NCBI RefSeq assembly: GCF_028010285.1
Contig: NZ_CP116304.1
Coordinates: forward strand, 3,054,501 to 3,118,500
DNA length: 64,000 nt
Source: Pseudomonas sp. Q1-7
GTDB taxonomy: Bacteria > Pseudomonadota > Gammaproteobacteria > Pseudomonadales > Pseudomonadaceae
Direction: 5' to 3'
In this document: piece after piece, positions 24,536-33,928 of the stretch
How positions within the stretch are numbered: position 1 is the first letter of the stretch
How the letters are laid out: each line of letters opens with the position of its first letter
Program-made: the position numbers and the translations under genes
Notes under the pieces: model-generated
Database searches by the model: none
What the model was told of the DNA's origin: nothing
Seen by the model: only the letters and a program-made list of their open reading frames with translations

Positions 24536-24760
24536 CAACGAAGCCCTGAATTGCGTGCAGCTGATCATGAGATCAATAGGGTGTCACAGGCATGCGGTGA
24601 GTCTAGCAACTGCTGCTCAGTCCCAGCCCGGGTCGTTCCGACTCGATGGTTTCCTGTCCATGGCCGATGAGCAGTCATGCCGGCCGGCCCGTCCGATCCT
24701 GGTGGGCGCGGCGCAAAATCCCGGGCGTACTAACCGCTTCCGTTTACCCGGTCTGCTCGC

Positions 24761-25798
24761 TCAGACCTTGAAGTGATTTCGTTTGCGGAACTGCCCCGGA
24801 GCCATATCGAACATCGCGCGGAAGCAGCGCTGGAAATGTGGGAGAGTCACGAACCCGCTCGCCACTGCGATTTCGATCAGCGATTTGTTGGTGTGTTGCA
24901 GCAGCTGACGCGCCCGGGTAAGACGAAGCTCGAGGTAATAGCGCGGAGGCGTCGCCTTCACGTAGCGCCGAAAGAGACGCTCCAGATGTCGTCTGGATAT
25001 CCCCACATAGCGCGCGATATCGTCGATCTCGATGGGATCTTCGATGTTGCTGTGCATCAGCTCCAACGCGAGCTTGATGGTCTCCGGCAAGGTTGGATCG
25101 AAATCGATCGAGACGACGGACACATCGACGACTTCTTGCATCTTGTCGCAGCTAAGCACCTCTTCCACAGCGCTCACCAGTTCATCGCCAGCGCTGTGGC
25201 GAACCACTTCCAACATCATGCCGAGAGAGCTGTTTGCCCCTGCGCAACTGATCCGCTTGCGGTCCAGCACGTGCGAGTGGCTGGTCACATGCACCTTGGG
25301 GAAAAGCTCGGTCATCATTGCCCGGCAATCCGGGTGAAAGGCGCATTCATAGCCATCCATCAGGCCGGCCTCAGCCAGAAAATAGGCGCCGTTCCAAAGT
25401 CCGCCCAAGACCGCCCCAGCCGCCTCGGCTGAACGCAGCTTCGTTCGTAGCAAAGGCTCTCCTTCGAGACGAACCCTGTACCCGCCGCACACCACGACGA
25501 TGTCTTGGCGCTTCTCGTCCAGCTCGACCAGGGTGAGATCAGTGGAAATGGAAATTCCCAGATCGCTCACGATGAGGTTGCTGTCCCCGCCGACGACCTG
25601 AACGTCGAACACTGGCGTAGAACTCATGAGGTTGGCCGTTACCAACGCATCCACCGCCCCGGTGAAGGCCATCATCGAGAAATGCTCGCGCAGGATGAAG
25701 GACACACGACGAACCAGGGGCGTCAGCCCTTCGCGGCGCGCCTTGTCCAGATGGGCCAGATTCTTGCTCTTCAACACGCTCTCGAAGGAGGTCCTCAT
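24761..25798 (-). CDS. GlxA-type AraC transcriptional regulator (345 aa)
   Basis: ATG 25798 is preceded by GGGAG. The N-terminal DJ-1/PfpI-like domain spans about 20-200 (VSFILREHFSMMAFTGAVDA, LGGLWNGAYFLAEAGLMDG) and the C-terminal AraC domain about 235-340 (IDDIARYVGISRRHLERLFR, IEIAVASGFVTLPHFQRCFR). This architecture is shared with GbdR, CdhR and SouR, the Pseudomonas regulators of glycine betaine, carnitine and sarcosine use. Two BCCT betaine-type transporters follow at 26680 and 28878, so a quaternary-amine role is plausible but inferred. Confidence 0.9.
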   Translation of the reverse strand: MRTSFESVLKSKNLAHLDKARREGLTPLVRRVSFILREHFSMMAFTGAVDALVTANLMSSTPVFDVQVVGGDSNLIVSDLGISISTDLTLVELDEKRQDIVVVCGGYRVRLEGEPLLRTKLRSAEAAGAVLGGLWNGAYFLAEAGLMDGYECAFHPDCRAMMTELFPKVHVTSHSHVLDRKRISCAGANSSLGMMLEVVRHSAGDELVSAVEEVLSCDKMQEVVDVSVVSIDFDPTLPETIKLALELMHSNIEDPIEIDDIARYVGISRRHLERLFRRYVKATPPRYYLELRLTRARQLLQHTNKSLIEIAVASGFVTLPHFQRCFRAMFDMAPGQFRKRNHFKV

Positions 25799-26679
25799 TG
25801 CCCGGCTCCCAGGTCCCACGGAGTCAAATCATCGGTTGCTCTGCAGCGGATTGCGTCCCTTGTACGAACTCGAAACTCGAGGTTCCGCGACGCCCCTCGA
25901 ACGCCCTCAGGATGACGTCTTGCAGGACAGGTTTCCAACCCCGACTTCATCGGACAGCAGCGCAAACAACTTCTCACGGTAAGTACTACCCAGCACAGTG
26001 CAGCAGATGGTTGAGATCAATATGAAGGGGCGCTGCGACAGGGTTCCGCGCCTTCATTCCTTTCACGCTATCAGGAATCCGCGCGCCAACCACGCTCAGC
26101 CCGTCCACCAGCGCTGAAGTTCCAGTACCACCAAGCGCCTGGTCAATGGCCTTGTCGCCGCAAGAACGCACATTGGCCATCGGAACGACCGCTGTGCCCA
26201 ACATCGCACCCGCTCAGGTGATGGACACCGCGAATCCTTCCGCCCTCCGAATCGAGCTGTAGCGGGCTCTCGTGCCTCAATGCCAACCTGAGGGGCTACT
26301 CGGCGGGGTACTGGTGCTGTATCACGGCCCGACCTGACAGAGGGCACCAATGGACGTGTTCCTGTTCCATCAGTGCCACGTCTGTTTGCGTTACTGCCGA
26401 CCTTCACCAAACCCGAGGCGCTTCAGGGTGTCTCTGGCTCGGCGCGACCGTGCCGCTCATGGGCCGATTACGGAAAAATCCGGTCCCCTTCCACCCTCCT
26501 CCGTTGCCACTCATGACCAAAGACGCGGCGCGTGTGATGGTGGATCGTGTCCATGTGAGCCGGCTTCATCTGTTATCGTGTCAGTTCGACCCAACGGTGG
26601 GTCGACTTTACTTGAGGAGGGCAAACCGTCCTGTTCACGCTTGTTCAGCGCGTCAAACGCATCAAGGAGTACGCCACAT
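25799..26679. other. intergenic region between the GlxA-type gene and the first BCCT gene
   Basis: About 880 bases are divergent upstream DNA for the regulator (minus) and transporter (plus). No gene is supported. The only clear structure is TCGACCC-AACGGT-GGGTCGA at 26586-26605, about 75 bases upstream of the transporter start. Confidence 0.6.
26586..26605. promoter_or_regulatory. inverted repeat upstream of the first BCCT gene
   Basis: TCGACCC and GGGTCGA are perfect 7-base arms around AACGGT. Size and position fit an operator for a dimeric regulator. A factor-independent hairpin is less likely because there is no T-tract. Confidence 0.45.
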
Positions 26680-28347
26680 ATGGGAAACGTGCCTTCGCAT
26701 GACATGACCCCGCCACCCGTAGCGGAAACCCCCGACGGAATTCCGGCCCCGAGCGGCGCCGCCAACCTGATCGACACCGACTACGTCATCGGTCAGGACA
26801 ACATCCAGGGCAAATTCATCTTCTCGATGGATATCCACGGCAAGGTCTTCACCATCTCCGCGCTGGTCGCGGTGATCTTCGTGGTGCTGGCCCTGGCCCT
26901 GCAGAACCAGGTCGAGCCGCTGTTCAGCGCGCTGCGCGACTGGCTCACCCACCACATGGCCTGGTTCTTCATCGGAGCCGCCAACGTCTTCGTCCTGCTC
27001 TGCCTCGGCCTGATCGTCTCGCCGCTGGGCAAGGTGCGCATCGGCGGCAAAGACGCCACGCCCGACTACAGCTACCTGGGCTGGTTCTCCATGCTGTTCG
27101 CCGCCGGCATGGGCATCGGCCTGATGTTCTACGGCGTGTCCGAGCCGATGTCGCACTACAGCTCGGCGATGGCCGGCATCACGATCGGCGAGGACGGTGT
27201 GCGCAGCGACTGGGCGCCGCTCGCCGGCGCCGCCGGCAACAGCGAGGAGGCGGTGCGCCTGGGCATGGCCGCCACCATCTTCCACTGGGGCCTGCACCCC
27301 TGGGCGATCTACGCCATCGTCGCACTGGCGCTGGCACTGTTCTCCTTCAACAAAGGCCTGCCGCTGTCGATCCGCTCGATCTTCTACCCGATCCTCGGCG
27401 AGCGCGTGTGGGGCTGGCCGGGCCACGTGGTTGACATCCTCGCGGTGTTCGCCACCCTGTTCGGCCTGGTCACCTCGCTCGGCCTGGGGGCCGAACAGGC
27501 CGCCGCGGGGATGGAATACCTGTTCGGCATCAGTGCCTCGGATACCAGCAAGGTGCTGCTGATCGTCGCCATCACCCTCGTCGCCCTGGCCTCTGTGGTC
27601 GCCGGCCTGGAAAAGGGGGTCAAGCGCCTGTCCGAGCTGAACATGGCACTGGCCCTGGCGCTGCTGCTGTTCGTCATCCTCGCCGGGCCGACCCTGGCCA
27701 TCCTCACCGGCTTCTTCCAGAACCTCGGCGCCTACCTGCAGTACCTGCCGGCGTTGTCCAACCCCATCGGCCGCGAGGACGCCAACTTCAGCCAGGGCTG
27801 GACGGCGTTCTACTGGGCCTGGTGGATCAGTTGGTCGCCCTTCGTCGGCATGTTCATCGCCCGCGTCAGCCGCGGTCGCACGGTGCGCGAGTTCCTCATT
27901 GCCGTGCTGCTGGTGCCGTCGCTGGTGTCGGTGCTGTGGATGACCGCCTTCGGCGGCACCGCGATCAACCAGCTGCTGGTGGACGGCTTCACCGGCGCCC
28001 AGGAAGCCGGCCTGGAGCTGAAGCTGTTCAGCATGCTCGGCGAAATGCCGTTGACCGCCATCACGTCCTTTATCGGCATCGTGCTGGTGGTGGTGTTCTT
28101 CATCACCTCGTCGGACTCCGGCTCCCTGGTGATCGACACCATTACCGCCGGCGGCAAGGTCAATGCGCCGGTGCCGCAGCGGGTGTTCTGGGCCAGCATC
28201 GAAGGCGTGATCGCCATCGCCCTGCTGCTGGGCGGCGGCCTGGTGGCGCTGCAGGCCATGGCGGTGTCCACCGGCCTGCCGTTCACCCTGGTGTTGCTGG
28301 TGGGCTGCGTGTCCATCGTCAAGGGGCTGATGAGCGAGCCGCGCTAA
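26680..28347 (+). CDS. BCCT family betaine/choline/carnitine transporter (555 aa)
   Basis: AAGGAG precedes ATG 26680. Twelve membrane segments are expected. The BCCT signature WTAFYWAWW is present, with MGIGLMFYGVSEPMSHY (substrate and sodium site) and ITSSDSGSLVIDT. The short C-terminal tail (about ten residues after the last helix) lacks the long osmosensing tail of BetP-like carriers. The N-terminus DGIPAPSGAANLIDTDYVIG is shared with the next transporter. Proximity to a nuclease/DUF294 pair resembles the betT3 locus of P. aeruginosa, where the carrier takes up glycine betaine. Substrate here is inferred. Confidence 0.93.
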   Translation: MGNVPSHDMTPPPVAETPDGIPAPSGAANLIDTDYVIGQDNIQGKFIFSMDIHGKVFTISALVAVIFVVLALALQNQVEPLFSALRDWLTHHMAWFFIGAANVFVLLCLGLIVSPLGKVRIGGKDATPDYSYLGWFSMLFAAGMGIGLMFYGVSEPMSHYSSAMAGITIGEDGVRSDWAPLAGAAGNSEEAVRLGMAATIFHWGLHPWAIYAIVALALALFSFNKGLPLSIRSIFYPILGERVWGWPGHVVDILAVFATLFGLVTSLGLGAEQAAAGMEYLFGISASDTSKVLLIVAITLVALASVVAGLEKGVKRLSELNMALALALLLFVILAGPTLAILTGFFQNLGAYLQYLPALSNPIGREDANFSQGWTAFYWAWWISWSPFVGMFIARVSRGRTVREFLIAVLLVPSLVSVLWMTAFGGTAINQLLVDGFTGAQEAGLELKLFSMLGEMPLTAITSFIGIVLVVVFFITSSDSGSLVIDTITAGGKVNAPVPQRVFWASIEGVIAIALLLGGGLVALQAMAVSTGLPFTLVLLVGCVSIVKGLMSEPR

Positions 28348-28369
28348 GCGTCGGTCTCGCCGCCCTGGA

Positions 28370-28398
28370 AAGCGCGCCTGCGGGCGCGCTTTTTTTTT
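28370..28398 (+). terminator. Rho-independent terminator after the first BCCT gene
   Basis: AGCGCGCC-TGC-GGGCGCGCT followed by eight T. It separates the two transporter transcripts. Confidence 0.9.
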
Positions 28399-28877
28399 GC
28401 GCGCGGGCCTGGCGACGTCGTGTCTGGCACGGTGCGCTATAGGAGCCAGTTGATCCGTGATGCTTCTACGGTGCATCCACAGGGCCCAGGATCGCCCGGG
28501 GCGGTGGCGAGGGTGGATAAGCCGAGCGTTCTCCAGCCTGTACCCGACCACAATCACGCATTCAACCCGGAGTAGCTGGCTGGTCGTTGTGCTGCGTCGC
28601 GAAAGAGAAGCGGGAATCCGCGCACACCAGTTGCCCCCGGTCATTGCGCTTTCCCTACGGATAGACAACCAAAGCTTCCAGAAAACGGAATGCCGCCCAG
28701 CCGTTCCTGCCGGGGCGTGGTGTTATCCAGCCGATCGGCGCGTCTTGGTCGCTATTGGATAGCCCCACGCCGCTTGCGCCGCTCTGGCCGATTTTCCCTT
28801 CTGTTAGCGTCGGCCTCCGCGTTCGGCACTGCGCCGCGCGCCGCGTCGAGCACGCGATAACAACAAGGAGCCGCCAC
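28399..28877. other. intergenic region before the second BCCT gene
   Basis: About 480 bases with no supported gene. It should hold the promoter of the second transporter, but I see no strong operator. Confidence 0.5.
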
Positions 28878-30572
28878 ATGAGCCAAGCCCGGGGGTCCAA
28901 AGGGCCCCGTACAGCCAACGACGACGGAATTCCGGCCCCGACCGGCGCCGCTAATCTGATAGACACCGACTACGTGCTCGGCCAGGACAATATCCGCGGT
29001 CGCTACCTGGTCAATCTCGATATTCACGGCACGGTGTTCATCGTCTCGGCGCTCTGTGCGCTGCTGTTCGTGGTGCTGACACTGGCCCTGCACAGCGAGG
29101 TGGAGCCACTGTTCAAGGCCGTGCGCAACTGGCTGACGCAGAACCTGGCGTGGTTCTTCATCGGTTCGGCGAACATCTTCGTGCTGCTCTGCCTCGGCCT
29201 GATCGTCTCGCCGCTGGGCAAGGTGCGCCTGGGGGGCACGCTGGCGCGGCCCAACTATTCCTACGCCTCCTGGTTCTCCATGCTGTTCGCCGCCGGCATG
29301 GGCATCGGGTTGATGTTCTACGGCGTGGCCGAACCCATGTCGCACTACGACTCGTCCCTGGCCGGCATCGCCGTCGGCGACAATGGCGTGCGCAGCGACT
29401 GGGCGCCTCTGGGCGCAGCTGCCGGCGATTCCGCCGAGGCGGCGCGTCTGAGCATGGCCACCACCATTTTCCACTGGGGCCTGCACCCTTGGGCGATCTA
29501 CGCCATCGTCGCGCTGGCGCTGGCACTGTTTTCCTTCAACAAGGGCCTGCCGCTGTCGTTTCGCTCGATCTTCTTCCCACTGCTGGGTGAGCGGGTGTGG
29601 AGCTGGCCGGGGCATTTGATCGACATTCTCGCGGTGTTCGCCACCCTGTTCGGCCTGGTCACCTCGCTGGGCCTGGGCGCCGAGCAGGCCACCGCCGGCC
29701 TGCACAGCCTGTTCGACCTGCCGGCAGATACCACCACCAAGGTGCTGCTGATCGTGGTGATCACCCTGATCGCCCTGGGCTCGGTGCTGGCCGGCCTGGA
29801 CAAGGGGGTCAAGCGTCTGTCCGAACTGAACCTGGGCCTGGCCTTGCTGTTGCTGCTGTTCGTGGTGGTCGCCGGCCCCACCGCGCTGCTGCTGAGCGGC
29901 GTGCTGGACAACCTCGGCGCCTACCTGCAGTACCTGCCGGCGCTGTCCAACCCCATTGGCCGCGAGGACGCCAACTTCAGCCAGGGCTGGACGGCGTTCT
30001 ACTGGGCCTGGTGGATCAGCTGGTCGCCCTTCGTCGGCATGTTCATCGCCCGCGTCAGCCGCGGTCGCACCGTGCGCGAGTTCCTCATTGCCGTGCTGCT
30101 GGTGCCGTCGCTGGTGTCGGTGCTGTGGATGACCGCCTTCGGCGGCACCGCGCTGCATCAGGCTTTGGGCGGTCTGGGCGAGCTGCAACAGGCGGCGCTG
30201 GAGCTGAAGATGTTCGTCATGCTCGACCACCTGCCGCTCAGCGCGATCAGCTCCTTCGTGGCCATCGTGCTGGTGGTGCTGTTCTTCATCACCTCGTCGG
30301 ACTCGGGTTCACTGGTGATCGACACCATTACCGCCGGCGGCAAGATCAACGCGCCGGTGTCGCAGCGGGTGTTCTGGGTACTGCTCGAGGGCGCGCTGGC
30401 CATCGCACTGCTGCTCGGCGGCGGTCTGGTGGCGTTGCAGGCCATGGCGGTGTCCACCGGCCTGCCGTTCACCCTGGTCTTGCTGGTGGGCTGCGTCGCC
30501 ATCGTCAAGGGCCTGATCAGCGAACCGCGGGCACGGGCACAAGGCCGGTTCGGCGCGCTGTCGCGCGACTAG
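28878..30572 (+). CDS. second BCCT family transporter (564 aa)
   Basis: AAGGAG precedes ATG 28878. It is a paralogue of the carrier at 26680 with the same N-terminal block (DGIPAPTGAANLIDTDYV), MGIGLMFYGVAEPMSHY, signature WTAFYWAWW and ITSSDSGSLVIDT. A C-terminal extension (ARAQGRFGALSRD) is slightly longer. One 240-base segment (29910-30149) is 98% identical in DNA to 27721-27960, although flanking parts diverge much more, pointing to gene conversion. It is separately terminated and so may have a different substrate or regulation. Confidence 0.93.
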   Translation: MSQARGSKGPRTANDDGIPAPTGAANLIDTDYVLGQDNIRGRYLVNLDIHGTVFIVSALCALLFVVLTLALHSEVEPLFKAVRNWLTQNLAWFFIGSANIFVLLCLGLIVSPLGKVRLGGTLARPNYSYASWFSMLFAAGMGIGLMFYGVAEPMSHYDSSLAGIAVGDNGVRSDWAPLGAAAGDSAEAARLSMATTIFHWGLHPWAIYAIVALALALFSFNKGLPLSFRSIFFPLLGERVWSWPGHLIDILAVFATLFGLVTSLGLGAEQATAGLHSLFDLPADTTTKVLLIVVITLIALGSVLAGLDKGVKRLSELNLGLALLLLLFVVVAGPTALLLSGVLDNLGAYLQYLPALSNPIGREDANFSQGWTAFYWAWWISWSPFVGMFIARVSRGRTVREFLIAVLLVPSLVSVLWMTAFGGTALHQALGGLGELQQAALELKMFVMLDHLPLSAISSFVAIVLVVLFFITSSDSGSLVIDTITAGGKINAPVSQRVFWVLLEGALAIALLLGGGLVALQAMAVSTGLPFTLVLLVGCVAIVKGLISEPRARAQGRFGALSRD

Positions 30573-30611
30573 CACGTCCCCCTGGCCGAGCCGGCCGGGT
30601 CACCTTCGAGC

Positions 30612-30647
30612 GAAAGCCGCGATACCCCTTGGGGTCGCGGCTTTCTC
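30612..30647. terminator. bidirectional terminator hairpin
   Basis: GAAAGCCGCGA and TCGCGGCTTTC form an 11-bp stem with TACCCCTTGGGG between them. It lies between the convergent second BCCT gene (plus) and exonuclease gene (minus). Confidence 0.75.
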
Positions 30648-30737
30648 ATGGGCATTCGGGCTTCGGCGCCAATGCGCACGGTGCATCCTGCGGCATCCAG
30701 CGCCCGCCGCTTCGGCGATGGCGCTATCGATACCAGG

Positions 30738-31445
30738 CTAGCACCACAGCTCGCCCACCGGCGATTGCGCCCAGTCGTGGCTGGCCGCTTGTGCCTGCAG
30801 CAGTTCCGCGCAGGCCAGGGCGTCGCTCAGTGCGTGGTGTGCGGTATACAGCGGCAGGCCGTAGCGCAGGCGGCTGTCGGCCAGGCGAATGGAAATGGGG
30901 TCGCGGCCACGCAGACGATCCCACCAACGGAGCCGGCGCTTGGGGTGCAGCCGGGCTTCCAACTCCATGGTGTCGATGACCGGAAACAGCAGCCCTTCGC
31001 CCAGGTGCTGGCGCAGGGCTTGGTCGAGGAAGCTGCGTTCGATGCTGCGGTAGTGCGCCACCACCACCTTGCCGGCCAGGGCTTCGAGCAGTTCGTCGAG
31101 CACGCTGGCCAGGCGCGGGGCGTAGCGGATATCGCTGTGGGTGATGTGGTGGAAGGCGACCGACTCCTCGCGCAGCTCGCCGGTCGGCTTGACCACCCAG
31201 TAGCGCGCCTCACCGCAGCGAATGCGTTGCAGGCTCAACGGCACCAGGCCGAGGCTGACAATGGCGTGCTGACGCGGGTCGAGGCCGGTGGTTTCCACGT
31301 CCAGCGCCACCAGCGGCGCATCGGCCAGCGGCGTGTCGGCGCTGATGCAGCCGGCGCCGTAGTAGGCGCGCAGGCGTGCATCGTGGCTGCTGGTGGCGAG
31401 GTCGGCGAACAGCTGCGGCCAGTCCTGGGCCAGACGTTGGCTCAT
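30738..31445 (-). CDS. DnaQ-like 3'-5' exonuclease (235 aa)
   Basis: It is a DEDDh exonuclease: ALDVETTGLD (Asp and Glu), a middle Asp region (VVAHYRSIERSFLDQAL) and AHHALSDALACAELL (His and Asp). A leading 40 residues (QRLAQDWPQLFADL) is extra to the domain. It overlaps the stop of the CBS/DUF294 gene by four bases. This pairing is conserved in Pseudomonas; the exonuclease may act on small nucleotides or RNA as part of signalling, but the substrate is unproven. Confidence 0.9.
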   Translation of the reverse strand: MSQRLAQDWPQLFADLATSSHDARLRAYYGAGCISADTPLADAPLVALDVETTGLDPRQHAIVSLGLVPLSLQRIRCGEARYWVVKPTGELREESVAFHHITHSDIRYAPRLASVLDELLEALAGKVVVAHYRSIERSFLDQALRQHLGEGLLFPVIDTMELEARLHPKRRLRWWDRLRGRDPISIRLADSRLRYGLPLYTAHHALSDALACAELLQAQAASHDWAQSPVGELWC

Positions 31446-33361
31446 CGCGGGCGTGCCGCCGGTTGCGCCGGGTAGCGAAAGCGCAGGAACTTCTGCGCGT
31501 TGCTGACCACCTGGAAGGCTTCCTTGAGGTGGTGGCGTTCGCTGGCGCTGAACTGCTCCGGCTCGATGTAGTTGTCCGGCGCGTTGCCGGCCTCGACGTC
31601 GCGCGCCTGGTGGCGCATGCGTACCAGGCTGAGGAATTCGAAGGCGTAGCGCAGGTGCTCCAGCGCCTCCTTGGGCAACAGCTTGGTGGCGGCGATGGCG
31701 TCGAGACGGTCCAGCGAGTTCTGCGCCTTGGAGCCGCAGGCCAGGGCGTGCACGCGGATCAGGTCGGTGAGCGGCGCGGTGCCGCGGCCCTTGAGGTTGA
31801 TGATGTTCTTCTGCCTGCCGTCGGTCTCCATCACGAAGGTGCGGAAGAAGCCCAGCGGCGGCGTGCGGTTCAGCGCGTTACGCGCCAGCGCGGCGAGGAA
31901 GGCGGGGCTGGCGCTGGCCTGCTGCGCCAGCAGGTCCTTGAGGTTTTCCACCAGCTCGGTCTCGCCATAGAGGCCGTCGAGGTCGAAGAAGATGCTGGCG
32001 TTGAGCAGGGTTTCCGGATTGGGCCGGTCGATCCAGTCGCTGAAGTAGCCGCGCCAGACCCTCAGCGGCTGGCGCCACCTGGGGTTGCTGGCCATGATTC
32101 CACCCTTGCAGTAGGTGTAGCCGCAGGCGGCCAGGCCGTCGCTGACGAACTGCGCGAGATCGGCGAAGTAGGCGTCGTGCTCGTCGGGGTCGAAGCGGTC
32201 GTCGAGCACCAGGGCGTTGTCCTGGTCGGTCAACAGCAGCTGTTCGTCGCGCGCCATGGAGCCGGCGACCATGAAGCAGTAAGGCACCGGCGGAGGGCCC
32301 AGGCGTTGCTCGGCCAGCTCCAGCAGGCGCTGGCTGAAGGCACGGCCGATCCCGCTCATGGCACTGCCGACCATGTGCGCGCTGGCCTCGTCGGCGACCA
32401 TGCGCACGAAGGTCGCGCGCAGGTCCGGCAGCAGGCTCTTGAGCTCGTCCACCGTCTGTTTGTGGAAAATGCTGCCGACCAGGTACAGGCTGCTGCGCGA
32501 CTCGTAACGCACGATGTCGGCGAGGTTGACCACCCCCACCGGGCGGCGACGGTGCAGCACCGGCAGGTGGTGGATGTTGTGGCGCAGCATGCACAGCATG
32601 GCCTCGAACACCGAGTCATCGGCCTGCAGGGTGATCGGGTTGGGCGTCATCACCCGGCTCACCGGGGTGTCCAGCGCCAGTCCCGCGGCCAACACGCGGG
32701 TGCGCAGGTCGCGGTCGGTGAGGATGCCGGCCATCACCTGGTTCTGTTGTTCGGCCACCTGCACCCGCGCCGGGTCGGGCCAGCGCGTGCCGGGGTCGAC
32801 GACTATCACCGAGGATACCCCTTGTTCGCTCATCACCTGGGCGGCCTGCTGCACCGGGGTGCCCAGCGGCACACTGACCGGCGCGCGGCTGATCAGTTTG
32901 CGCAGCTTGAGCTTCATCAGCTCGCTGGCTTTGCCCGGGTTGCTGTCCAGCGCCGCCTTCAGGCGCGACTGGCCCTCGGCCTCGACGAAGTCGGCGAAGC
33001 TGTCGAACTTCTCGCACAGTTGGTGGAACAGGGCGCCGGGGATGAAATAGATCAGGCTGTCTTCCAGCGCCTTGGCCGCCAGGCGCACCTTGTTGCCGCG
33101 TAGCAGACCGGCCTGGCCGAACAGGTCACCCTCGCTCAGGCGGTTGTGCAGCTCGCCGCCCCGTCGGTGGATTTCCACCGCGCCACTGCGCACGTAGTGC
33201 AGCTCGTGGATCGGTGCGCCGAAGGCGAGGATCTCACTACCGGCCTTGAAGTAGCCGATCTGCACCTGGCGGGCGATCTCGTCGAGGCTTTCCTCCGGCA
33301 GTTCGTCGAAGGGGGCGAAGCGGTTCAGGTGATCGCGAATCTCGATCAACTCGATCTGCAT
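31442..33361 (-). CDS. cyclic-nucleotide-binding/CBS/DUF294 nucleotidyltransferase-like protein (639 aa)
   Basis: The domains in order are a cyclic-nucleotide-binding domain (about 10-125, SGAVEIHRRGGELHNRLSEG), two CBS repeats (about 155-280, VMTPNPITLQADD), the DUF294 putative nucleotidyltransferase (GSMARDEQ..LTDQDNALVLDD, the GSx..R and DxD of the fold) and the C-terminal DUF294 helical domain (NIINLKGRGTAPLTDLIRVH). It is soluble. Such proteins are thought to sense nucleotides and modify a partner; in P. aeruginosa this gene and the exonuclease gene neighbour the acetate/betaine transport genes. Confidence 0.9.
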   Translation of the reverse strand: MQIELIEIRDHLNRFAPFDELPEESLDEIARQVQIGYFKAGSEILAFGAPIHELHYVRSGAVEIHRRGGELHNRLSEGDLFGQAGLLRGNKVRLAAKALEDSLIYFIPGALFHQLCEKFDSFADFVEAEGQSRLKAALDSNPGKASELMKLKLRKLISRAPVSVPLGTPVQQAAQVMSEQGVSSVIVVDPGTRWPDPARVQVAEQQNQVMAGILTDRDLRTRVLAAGLALDTPVSRVMTPNPITLQADDSVFEAMLCMLRHNIHHLPVLHRRRPVGVVNLADIVRYESRSSLYLVGSIFHKQTVDELKSLLPDLRATFVRMVADEASAHMVGSAMSGIGRAFSQRLLELAEQRLGPPPVPYCFMVAGSMARDEQLLLTDQDNALVLDDRFDPDEHDAYFADLAQFVSDGLAACGYTYCKGGIMASNPRWRQPLRVWRGYFSDWIDRPNPETLLNASIFFDLDGLYGETELVENLKDLLAQQASASPAFLAALARNALNRTPPLGFFRTFVMETDGRQKNIINLKGRGTAPLTDLIRVHALACGSKAQNSLDRLDAIAATKLLPKEALEHLRYAFEFLSLVRMRHQARDVEAGNAPDNYIEPEQFSASERHHLKEAFQVVSNAQKFLRFRYPAQPAARPR

Positions 33362-33928
33362 GGGCGTGCTCGGGCCATCTGTGGGTCAAGCGGGAACCTT
33401 AACCCCGATGGCCCGTGCCTGGCCAATCGGCGCGTTGGCGGCGCCAGTTCCAGCGGTTCTCGGCCACCGCGTCGTGGGCAGGCAGGTTCTGCTATCCGGC
33501 GCCGGGATTTCCCCATCCCGGTCCCCGACGCAAGCCGACTGACGCCGCACTCCCGGTGACATAAGGTGCCCAGATTGGGTCAGGGGCCACCGCGCAGCCG
33601 GGTAGTTCCCTGCGAGATGCTGGCCGTGTGCGAATCGAGTGGATTCAGCTGGTGCGCGTGCTCGTACGGATGAGTGAGGTCCATCCGGCAGCCGGTCCTG
33701 ATAGTCGGTCGTTGACACTCAGATCGGCCCTACTACTCTCAAAACGTGGGAAAAATTCCCACGCACATAGGCTGACTGGCTTAGAAGGACCGTGCGGAAG
33801 GCTGTTGTCCATTCGGTGCAGATTGATGGCCGCGCTGGTTGGCTGGTTCTCTCAAGGAATAACCCGGACTCACTGGTTATTGCGTTGGTTAGGGCTAATG
33901 ACTGTACGACTTCAAGCGGAGGTTCATC
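33362..33928. other. intergenic region upstream of the Gly/His-rich protein
   Basis: About 570 bases without a supported gene. It should contain the divergent promoters of the DUF294 gene and the Gly/His-rich gene. The clearest structure is the inverted repeat at 33745-33763. Confidence 0.5.
33745..33763. promoter_or_regulatory. inverted repeat CGTGGGAA-AAA-TTCCCACG
   Basis: Perfect 8-base arms lie about 165 bases upstream of the Gly/His-rich gene start in an AT-richer stretch. It may be an operator. A related half-site CTTTCCCACTTTCC occurs at 34643-34656, just upstream of the DUF6502 gene. Confidence 0.5.

Noticed and set aside
26662-28668. 668-codon minus-strand frame opposite the first BCCT gene
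   Set aside because: Composition is Gln/His/Arg/Asp-rich, typical of the antisense of a high-GC membrane-protein gene; no ribosome binding site or domain.
28752-30230. 492-codon minus-strand frame opposite the second BCCT gene
   Set aside because: Same antisense pattern as above; the plus-strand reading has full BCCT motifs.
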